A stretch of 64,000 nucleotides of DNA from Muscardinus avellanarius (taxonomy: Eukaryota; Chordata; Mammalia; Rodentia; Gliridae). Positions 9,201 through 20,300 of this stretch are shown one piece after another. The position numbers and the translations under genes were made by a program. The notes under the pieces are model-generated. The model saw only the letters and a program-made list of their open reading frames with translations. It was not told the origin of the DNA and did not search any database. Location: contig OY726560.1 of assembly GCA_963383645.1 (NCBI GenBank), positions 32,542,003-32,606,002 on the forward strand. Direction: 5' to 3'. Numbering within the stretch: the first letter of the stretch is position 1; every line of letters starts with the position of its first letter.

Positions 9201-11311
9201 GGCAAAAGTGAATTAATAGTTCATAACATTTATTTAAAAAAGTGGTTCATGAAGTCATATTTTGGCATACTAACCTTAGTATTAATTTATTTGGGAAACA
9301 GTATATTCATTAGAAAGTAATTTTCTCTTGCAGATATATAATGAAAAGGAATTATTACAAGGGAAATTGGATCTTCTTAGTGATACCAACATGGTAGACT
9401 TTGCTATGGATGTGTACAAAAATCTTTATTCTGATGACATTCCTCATGGTAAGTTTTGATTTTAGAACTGAAGTTTGTTTTGTGACCAAGAATGTGTGCG
9501 TTGAGAGTGGGGGTTTAGAAGGGCTTTAGACAAAAACGCTTCATAATTATTTGAGTGATTTTAAAGTTCTTTGGGTGAAAGAAGGTTATAGGGCATCTAA
9601 AGTGTATTATTTTCTCCCTGTAAAAGAAACGAACTTACTTTAAAACATGGTCACCAAATACCTTCACTTCAGATTATGTATGCATCATCAAAATTGTGCT
9701 TATGGTTCAGATCGTTTTCTTAGGATTATTTAAGAATGTTGTGATTATTTTGATTGCCAACTTGTCAGTTTATTAAGTACCTTAGAGATTTTTTTCTTGA
9801 AGCATCTAATATTGCCATTATTCTCTATGTATGCTTCCCAAGACCAGCATTATCAGTTTACCTGAGTTTGTTCATTTATCAGTTCTCCCTCCCTCCCTCC
9901 CTTTCTCTCCCCCCCCTCCCTTCCTCCCTCCCTCCCTCCCTCTCCCTCTCCCTCTCCCTCTCTCTTTCTCTCTCTTTCTGTGTGTGACTGGGGTTTGAAC
10001 CAAGGGCCATTCTACCTACAAGCTACACCCCCAGCCCTATTTTATTTTTATTTTGAAAGGGTCTCCCCAGGTTGATGAAAGTCTCACTACTCTCAGAGGA
10101 TCTCTTCTGAGATCCTACTGTCTCAGCCTCCCAAGTTCTGGGATTACAGGCATGTGCCACCATGCCTGACTTTCACCTGGGAATTTCTTCTTTTTTTTTA
10201 AAAATTTGCATAACTGGGGATTGAACTCAGGGACATTCCACTTCTGAGCTACACCCCCAACCCTTTTTTTTATTCTTTTCTTTTTTTTTTCTTTCTTTTT
10301 TTTCTTTTTTTTTTTCTTTTTTTTTTTTTGGTGGTACTGGGGTTCCTGGAAGCCCTTCTACCTCCGGGCTACACTCCCAAACCTATTTTATATTTTTGAA
10401 ACAGGGTCTCTTAGGCCAGCACGGCTGGCTTCGAACCTCCTGTCTCCGCCTCCCAAGCGCGGGGATTACAAGCGTGCGCCACCACGCCCGGCCTTATTCT
10501 TTATTTTCAAACAGGGTCTCACTAAGTTGTAGTGGCCCTCACTAAGTAGCCAAGGCTGGGTGCGCATCTGAGATCCTCCTGTTTCAGCCTTTCAGCACTG
10601 GGATTACAAGTGTGCACCACCAAACCGGGCTTCACCTGGGAATTTCTTAGGAATAAAATTTTGGAGCCAGGCATGGTGGCGTAGCATTTGAGAGGCTGAG
10701 ACAGCAGGATCCAGGTTCAGAACCACCATCAGCTACTTGGTAAGGCCCTTTGCAACTCTGTGAGACCCTGTTTTAAAATAAAGAATAAAAATAGGGCTGG
10801 GGGTGTAGCTTGGAGATAGAGTGTCCCAGGGTTCCTCTCCAATACCGCAAAAAAAAAAAAAAAGGGCCATGTTTTAGGCCATGTAATCACAAATTATTGA
10901 TTGAGAAATTCAACACTCATGTTGTAAAGTTACTGAGATAGTTTCTAAACTCTTGTTTTCTGTGTAATCGGTAATTCCTAAACAAAAGTGGCCCCATAAG
11001 TTTGGGAAATAGTATAGCATTTTTTTTCTATGCACATAGTATTTAAATCTGTTAGTAGAGAAATTGTTTGGATTGACATTTACTTATGCATAGTTTCCTC
11101 CAATGATAGTGGCTCTTTTTAAAATTTAAATGTAGCTCGCCGGGCGTGGTGGCGCATGCTTGTAATCCCTGCGCTTGGGAGGCGGAGACAGGAGGATCGC
11201 GCAGGTTCAAAGCCAGCCGCGCTGGCGTAAGAGACCCTGTTTCAAAAATATAAAATAGGTCTGGGAGTGTAGCCCGGAGGTAGAAGGGCTTCCAGGAACC
11301 CCAGTACCACC

Positions 11312-11343
<32 letters not shown>

Positions 11344-14300
11344 TGTAGCTCTTGCTGAGAAAAGTAAATTTTTTTAAATTTATGCATTTATTTTTAGAAC
11401 AAAGGTTTTGCTTTGTTTGCCTCCAATGTTCAGACTCCGACCTTCCTTGGCCTCAGCCTCATGAGTGGCTGAGACTATAGGCATATTGTGCTGAGCCCAC
11501 CCAGAGTACACTTTTTCTTATTTTCTCAATGAAACCATGATCTAAGATACGTTACTAAGGTAGATTATGTACAAGTTTTCTGACTTTTCATGATATAGAA
11601 ATCATGGGCTGGATTTATAGTAAAAAGAGGTCATTGACTAAATTTAATTCCACTCAACCCATTTGAAAATCAATATTAATAACGTATAAACTCTTCTGAA
11701 TCTTGGTTCAGAAGCACTGGAGTAATAATGTGATGATTAAATGGGACCAAATATAAAAATGCTTAAAATAAGATTTCTGAAATGTAAAATTAAATGACAT
11801 TTCCTAGCTTACTTCTCATTCCTACCTTCACCCCTGGCCACATGTATTAAATAATACTCACTTTTTAGCTTCTTTTTTTCTTTAACATTTCCACCCTCAC
11901 CCCGGCCACATTTCCCCTTAATAGTAGTTCCTTTATGTGCCTTTGTAGCATTAGAAAAAGAAATTGTGAATCTGGGGAAGTGCTGAGTTGGTGGTCCCTG
12001 GCATGCGAATATGTCTGGGATAAATAAATAAATGCATAGTTTAAATAAGTGGACCTATGTCTTGTGTTTTGCATGGTGAGCAGTAGATTTAACATCCCTT
12101 AACATCACAGTACTCTTACATCTTCAATTAGCTTTGAGAGAAAAAAGAACCACAGTTGTTGCACAGCTAAAACAGCTTCAGGCTGAAACAGAACCCATTG
12201 TGAAGATGTTTGAAGATCCTGAAACTACAAGGCAAATGCAGTCAACGAGGTAATCTCTTAATTTGAATTCTAAAGATTCTCTCCCCTGGATTAATATAAA
12301 TGTTAAATCAAAATTTTTCTTGCATCCCATATCGAAAGATTATGATTTAAATGATTGCTTCATCTGCTTATTTTCATTTACTTTTATTTTGTAGGGGGTA
12401 ATATTTTTTCTTAATAAATGTTTATATTAAACTTTTAAAAAACTTTTTTTAGATACATGCTTGCAATCCCAGTACTTGGGAGGCTGAGACAGGAGGATTG
12501 TGAGGGTTCAAAGCCAGTCTCAGCTATTTAGTGAGGCTCTCAGCAGCCTAGTGAGGCCCTATTTCCAAGTAAAATATAAAATAGGTCTGGAAGTACAGCC
12601 CTGAGGTAGAAAGCCCCTGGGTTCCATCCCCACCCAGTACCATAAAACAAAACAAACTTTTTTTCTTTTCAACCAGCTATTCACAGTTAATTACTTTATA
12701 GCGCCCCCCCCCCTTCTTCCTGTTCCCAGGGGACATTTGGCAGTATCTGGAGATATTTTTGGTTGTCACTATTGGAAAGGTGCTACTGACCCCCAGCAAA
12801 TAGAAGCTGGGGGGTGCTAAACATCTTATAGAGAATAGGACCATATTCCTCTTTATCCAACAAAGAATTGTCCAACTAAAATTTTGCTTAAAAAACCCTG
12901 TTCCACAGCAATACCGTGAGCTATACATAGATTGTTTACTGTAATAGAAACCTGAACTCACTTTATCACTTTCTACATTTTCTCATATCCTTCCAGCCAC
13001 AGCCCAAGGAGGGTAGTGTGGAGCTGATAAGATTATTTTCTCTCTAGCATCCCTTTAGCTAGAAACAGACATATAGCTTGGTTCCCAAAGAAAGCATGTT
13101 GTCTTTGTTTGATTTAATACGTGTTACTAAAAAAATACTTAAAAATAAGTATGCTAAAATTGAATATTGCCGTCAAGATGAGTGTTCGTTATCCAGGCCT
13201 TTAGTTGAGGAATTGCTAAGTATTTTGCCGTGTTGCACCTTTACTTTTTATAGTATATGTTCAAACCATATATTTAGAGAGATTGGCTCTTAAGTTTTTA
13301 TATGTGATTTGGGAAACCTAACCAGATACTTTTAGAAAAGCAACAAATAGTACACAGTTACTGTCATTGTATACTATCTTATATTGTACTGCATATATAC
13401 AAAAATATATATATATACACACACACATGTACACATACACAACTATATACACATACCTAAAGATGAAGTTGTATATTATAAAGTGAAAGATAAAACTATG
13501 TGTATATATGCATTATACTAAATTACTTGTATAAGTGGGTCATTATCAATTGAAAACTACATGTAATTAATTGCCCACAAAGAGACAGCCAGTGATCCAG
13601 ATTTAGAGTACAACAAACATTTAGGATATTTTCGTCTATCATCGAAAGACTAGGAAATAATGGGTTTAGGGTATGAATGAGATGAATGTGTTCATCAAAT
13701 GTTAGGTACAGTCCCTTGTAGCTTTAATAGGTACAAAACTGGAGATAAATGAAAGGATCAAGTATTAAAAAATTTTAAGCCGGGCGTGGTGGCGCACGCT
13801 TGTAATCCCAGCATTCGGGAGGCTGAGTGAGACCTGGAGGATCGCGGTTCGCGGACAGCCTCAGCTACTTAGTGAGGCCCTCTGCAACTCAGTGAGACCC
13901 GGTTTCAAAATAAAGAATAAAAAATCGGGCAGGGGGTGTAGCTCGGAGGTAGAATGCCCCTGGGTTCCATCCCCAGACCCGCAAAAAAAAAAAAAAGTAT
14001 TACAAAATTTTAATATAATTAAACTTATAATTTCTCCCAATTCTTGTTTTAAAAATTTTACTGAGCCTATTGTATATTATTTCTCATACTTTCTCATAGC
14101 TATGATCTGTAGCATATGTTTTCTTGAAATTCTTCTAGGTTAAAATTTCAGGCATATTTCAGTATTATACCCATTTTAATTTTAATGGCAACTTGCCCCC
14201 CTCATTAAGTCTGCATGTACAATTTTGTTCCCAAAGACATGCTAGAACATACTTCTTGAAAGAAACACAAGAAATTGTTTTAAGTTTTAAAAATCCAGAA

Positions 14301-17300
14301 AAGGTAGTCAGCTGTGCTCATCTGCTCTTTTATCCCGTGGCGCCTTTGTCATCAACTTCTCTTCATTTTCTCTCTTTGATATTGTGGTTTAGGCCCAGGC
14401 TGCACCTTAGACCTTTTTATTTTTCATTTTGAAGCAGGGTCTTGATGAGTTGCTGAGAGTCTCTAAATTGCCAAGGCTGGCCTCAAACCCATTGTTTTCC
14501 TGTCTCAGCATTCCAGGTACCTGGATTATAGGAGTGCTCCACTGTGTCTCACTTCTGCTTGTCCTTTACTAAGACTAGCATCTCAAGTTCGTGCAAAGCT
14601 AATTTAGGAAAACTTAAATTGAGTTTTTTGGCAGTTTGGTGTGGATAATAATCATATAGAATACATAACATGGGTATTATATAAGTTTGACTTGATTAAT
14701 TAATCTTTTAAATTTGTAAATCACTTGTGAGAAATATTAACAGATTGAGAAGTGAGGTAAAATTTACATGTAATGCCGGGCGTGGTGGCGCCCCCTTGTA
14801 ATCCCTTTACAACTAATCCCTTAGGCCCTTTACAACTCAGTGAAACCCTGTTTCCCTGCTTGGGAGGTGGAGACAGGAGGATCGCGCAGGTTAGAAGCCA
14901 GTCTCATCGGCTTAAGAGACCCTGTTTCCAAATAAAAATATAAAAATAGGTCTGGGAGTGTAGCCCGGAGGCGGGTTTCCAGAAACCCCAGGACCACCAA
15001 AAAAAAAAATTTACATGTAGAATTATTCTTGCTGTCTTGTGTAGTACATTTATTTGAGTCTCTTATATAATGGTATCTCCAGTTTTGTACCTATTAAAGC
15101 TACAAGGGACTGTTTACCTAACATTTGATGAACATATTCATCTCATTCATACCCTAAATCCATTATTTCCTAGTCTTTCGATGATAGATGAAAATATCCT
15201 AAATGTTTGTTGTACTCTAAATCTTGATTACTGGCTGTCTCTTTGTGTGTCATCTATAATAAGACTGTATTTATCTATGAAAAATATAAATCTCAGCAAA
15301 CAAATACCATTCTGTGTCGTTTATCACGTAGACTACTACATTACTTAAAAATGTAACCTGGGTGTGGTTGCACAGGCTTGTAATCCCAATACTTGGGAGG
15401 CTGAGACAGGATTGTGGTTATTAGATGGCCTCAGCTACTTAGTGAGGTCCTCCGCAACTCACTGAGACCTTGGTTCAAAATAAAAGAATAAAAAATAGGG
15501 CTGGGGGGTAGCTCAGAAGTAGAATGCCTCTGAGGTCCATCCCTTGTACTGCAAAAAAACCAAAAATAGAATGTTTTGTTTTTATTACTTACAAAAAAAC
15601 TTTTAAAGGCCTTACCTTAGATATGGTGAAACTGAACATATAATTTTTAATTAGAAGTAAAGAAACCTCATTGAATTTTTAAGCTTTTATATAGACATTT
15701 AAAGTGATTTTGTATAATAACTTAGAAGTTGAATATGCTTATTTCGTTTTCTGTGACCTTTGATAAATGGTAATTTTTGCTTTTTATTATTAAGAGATGG
15801 TAGAATGCTGTTTGACTACTTGGCAGACAAGCATGGGGTGAGTATTTTTAAAGATGTTTTAAAGTATACATGATCTAGTAAGGCAAAAGACTAGTGCTGT
15901 GCAATAGTTTCAAGGCTTGTTTTAAGAATATAATTTCCAAGCTGGGCATGGTGGCGTACACTTGTAATCCCAGTATTTGGGAGGCTGAGACAGAAGGATT
16001 GCGGTTCGTGGACAGCCTCGGCTACTTAGGCCCTTTACAGCTCAGTGAGACCCTGTTTCAAAGTAAAGAATAAAAACAAAGGCTGGGAGTATAGCTTGGA
16101 GGTAGAATGCCCTTGGGTTCCATCCAGAGTACCGCAAAAATAAATAAGTAAATAAATATTAAAGAGATTTTTGTGGGACAATGACGATGGCCTAAAAAAT
16201 AGGGCTAGGGGTGGAGCTCCGAGCTAGAATGTAATTTCCAGCTGCATATGGTGGTGCAAGCTTGTAATCCCAATATTGGGAGGCTGAGACAATAGGATCG
16301 CAGGTTAGAGGCTAGCATCAGCAACTTAGCAAGACCCTGTTTTAAAATAAAATTGGGCTGGGCATGTAGCTTGGAGGTAGATTGCCTGAGTGTAATCTCC
16401 AGTACCACACATGCACACAGATATATATATATATTCATACATATATAATTTTCAGATTAACTTATTAAATATAACATCTGGTATGTCTTTGAAACTTATA
16501 TTTAAAAGTAATGCTAATAGGAAAATGTATGCATATAATCATCTTTAGTTAACAAATTCTCAAAATTTGTTATTCTCCAGAATTACCATATAATGGTATT
16601 GTATGCTAGTACCAAATAGCAAACTTAAGAATAAGGGCATAGAGTGCCTTTTCTTATGGATTCATAAGTAATTAAAACAAAACTAGATTTAAATTAGAAA
16701 TATTTTGAGCAATAGAGTTTAGTAATACTTTGGCTTCCTTATGAAATAGCCCTTGACATTATCAAGGTCTTCATAAATCCCCAGATTTACAAATAAAGAA
16801 TGTTCTAGCTATCTCTCAGTCTCATTTCCCATGTACTAATTCAGTATGTGATGCTTTGCATATAGTTAAGTTTTATCTTTCAATTAAAAATTATTATGAC
16901 AGAAGAATAACTGGTCACTATGCAAAGTACTCTTTCTGATTTCCACACAGAATGCTTGGTGCATTTGTTCATGTTCTAGTATGGAGTTCTTTTAGATTTC
17001 TTCAGGTTTTATTTTGCTTACATTAATAGCTCTAAAAGTTGGTGTTAATTTAGGGGCTAGTTTTCAGAAAACAGATTTGCTGTACATGTTCTATAAAACC
17101 ACACAAACTTACAGGATATCTGTGCAGTTGGCTAAGCTTGGTCATCAAATAAAGTTGCACATATCAGACCTTCAGCTGCAATTCAGATTTATAGTGCAAT
17201 AATTTCAAATTTATATTTTAAAGGTCAGGTATTCCTCTCAGTATAGTATCTTTTTGTGTCACTTTTAGGGGAAATGATTAACTTTTGGTGAAACTCAAAA

Positions 17301-20300
17301 TTAACCCATATAATTTGTTTTGTTTGTTTTTAGTTTAGACAAGAATATTTAGATACACTCTATAGGTATGCAAAATTCCAGTATGAATGTGGGAATTACT
17401 CAGGAGCAGCAGAATACCTTTACTTTTTTAGAGTGTTGGTAAGTATCTTTTTTAATTGCTTATGTCCTCTGTATTGTAGAATTATCTTGATTCTTGAAAA
17501 CATGTCTTTACCTTTGTGTTTGTCCACTAAGTTTTCACAAGTCAATTGGTAAAAGAGAAAAAAATTTAAAAACTTTACAGCAAAAAATATAGATAGAAGG
17601 CCTCAATAATTGGAGGGAAATTTAACTTGTTCTTGAACTCCAAAGGTAGGAACCACTGGTTTGTTGCTATATAATTGTATGATTTTTAGCATTACCAAAA
17701 TTGTGTCATGTAATAGGTTTATTGGTATTTTCTATTTACCTATGCCTTCAGCTATTAGATTATAAGAATCAGTGGCAGTGGTGTCACACATGTGTAATCC
17801 CAGTATTTAGGAGGCCGAAACAGGAGGATCAGTTTCTATACCAGCCTCAGCAACCTAAGGAGACACTGTTTCAAAACAAAAAAGACTTGGTGATATAGCT
17901 TAAATGTAGAATGCCCCTGGGTTCAATCTCAAGTACCACCAAAAAAGAAAAAAGAAAAAAGAATATAAAGATCAGTTGTTTCAGCCAGGCATGGTGGCAA
18001 ACGCTTGTAATCCCAGCATTTGGGAGGCTGAGACAGTAGGATCACGGTTCGCGGACAGTCTCAGCTATTTATTGAGGCCTTTTGCAACTCAGTGAGACCC
18101 TGTTTCAAAATAAAGAATAAAAGTGGCTGGGGGTGTAGCTCAGCCTCAGTGAGACCCTATTTCAAAATAAAGAATAAAAATAGGGCTGGGGTTGTAACTC
18201 AGAGGTAGAATGCCCCTGAATTTCATCCCCAGTACTGCCAAAAAAAAAAAAAAAGATTAATTGTTTCTTCAGTATTCAAGGTGTAAATAAGGTTGTGGTA
18301 CTTGTAGCCATTATGTATCCTGCTCCTTATCTATTTTTTATTAGGGAAGAGTTGTGTAAAGCCAGATTAAAAATCAGGCCTTCAGCTGGGCGTGGTGGCG
18401 CAAGCTTGTAATCCCCATGCTTGGGAGGCAGAGACAGGAGGATCACACAGGTTCGAAGCCAGCCTCGCTGGCTTAAGATACCCTGTTTCAAAATAAAAAT
18501 ATAAAATAGGCCTGGGAGTGTAGCCCAGAGAAGGGTTCAATCCCCAGTACCACCAAAAAAAAAAAAAAAAAGATCAGGCCTTCAAATTGTGTCTTCTTTA
18601 GGTAATATTCGTAAATGCCTTCTAATACAATGAAAATGGCCTTTTTTATTTAGCCTCTCACTTGAGAAATTATGATTTGTTATACATTTTGGATTAGTAA
18701 GAAAGTAGCTAAACCTCTAATTTTTCTAGTTTCTCCTAGAAGTTGGAGAAGACCTATTAAGATAGGAGCTTTTTGTCTTACAGTCCTGAAAGAGTCCATT
18801 TCTTTTGTCTTTTATTTTTTGGCACTTTTTTTCCTCTACTTTTAATTTCATGTGCCATAAGGAAAAGTAGCTTCTTGAAGCATCTGTCTTTGGTTGTTTT
18901 CTAGGAAATTGTATTTTGTTTTTTATGGGGGAGAGAAAAGATTGGTGTTACTGGTTCAGGTAATTCCTACACGAAAATTTCACAGATAGCTTCATTTAAT
19001 TATTTGCTGTCTTTCACTACAGAAATACTTTATTTCCAAGTTTGATGTAAAACAATTTTTTTCTCTTAACTCCCATTTATAAATGAAATCTTCATTTGCA
19101 GACTGGCTGTGGTTAGCTTGCAAGTGCATTGAAGGTAATCTGTGATGCTAAACTTGTAGTGACTTATCAGAAAATTCCATCACTTTTACTTTGAATATTA
19201 CCAGGGATTTAGGAGAGCAAAAGTTGATTACTTTGAAAATGTAAACAGCTTTAACCAGGATTGTAAAATCAGAAGCCTGGTATGATTACAGGTACATGAA
19301 AAGACTTGGTTATTCCTATCATTTGTTAATGCTTGGAGTGAATTTTGAGAATGAAGATTTAGTGTCATGTTAGAGTTCCAGCACAGTAAATTTATTGTTG
19401 CTGGTCAGTGAGTGAATGTGCCATTTTGCTAAGACATGGAAACTTAAGGTAACTGCTGGGAATCCAGATATTGAAACTCTTCTAGCATATCCACTCTTGA
19501 AAGCAGGTTGGTATGAAGAGCCAACTGTAATGACATGGAGTTGAGCCAGAGTAGTACACATGAACCTTTTGGGGATTAAAAAATTTGCTACACTCCTACA
19601 AAAAGCTTTTATTCTAGAGCATATAACATTCTAATTTAATATTATGTTTATATAGTTTGATTTTATAATTTGAAAATTTTAACAATTAGTAGGTATATAC
19701 TTAAAAACTTAGGGAATTTTTATGTTTGCTTTTTTAAGTTCGGAAGATCTAAGTAGTTCTATCTTTAAAATTTTTTGTGTTAATTTGAAGCTTTTGCAAT
19801 GCTCCTTAAGTCTTGTACGGAAACTCAAAATGACATTTTTGGGTAAGAGGTTGAATGCTGTGGACACAAAATTAATATGTTTTACATTAAGAGCAGTCAA
19901 AGACAGGTTAGATAGTTCTTAGAAACTATGTACAATTCATTTTATAATTTTTTCCCATCTTGGGCTGCCAAACATTTGAGTTAGGTGGGAATTCATTGCT
20001 TCCTATTGGCATACTGACAAAAGTAAACAAAGCTAAGATTAAAAGAATAGATTGTATTACTTTTTCTTTTCATCTCGATCTGGATAAATGTTATAAAATT
20101 CATGTATTTGTGTGAGATTTAATAACAAAAATAAAAATTTTGTTTACATTTGGTATAAAATGTCAACGTTTTAGTAGCTAATTTTATTTTTTGCACTAGC
20201 TTTTTTCATTCCTAATTTTTTTTGGTAGTTGGTTATACTTTTAAATCTATGGTTAGGGAAACATAAGCTATGAAAGAGCCATTGTAACTATGATCTGAGA

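Larger units (their letters stand above)
4498..9333 (+). other. EIF3E intron 1 (4.8 kb)
   Basis: Besides the minisatellite, a (TG)n tract, an L2 end, one SINE and the chimeric insertion at 8230-8456, I see no recognisable element. A 19-bp sequence (acaatatttagtaccctgg) occurs at 6555-6573 and again at 6587-6605. Long stretches (4830-6150, 8460-9330) look like unique AT-rich intron sequence. Confidence 0.8.
9449..12131 (+). other. EIF3E intron 2 (2.7 kb)
   Basis: About half of it is SINE. 9450-9880 and 11520-12130 show no recognisable element. Confidence 0.8.
12250..15794 (+). other. EIF3E intron 3 (3.5 kb)
   Basis: Holds SINEs, a MER5A copy and the inverted repeat at 13576-15247. 12905-13395 and 15570-15790 show no recognised element. 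Confidence 0.8.
15838..17333 (+). other. EIF3E intron 4 (1.5 kb)
   Basis: Two SINEs and an ID fragment occupy 15939-16412. 16440-17333 shows nothing recognised. Confidence 0.8.

Noticed and set aside
11052..11387. Open frames with motifs like GSWKPFYL / [20 protein letters not shown], here and at many other places
   Set aside because: These recurrent peptides are translations of the composite SINE, not protein domains.
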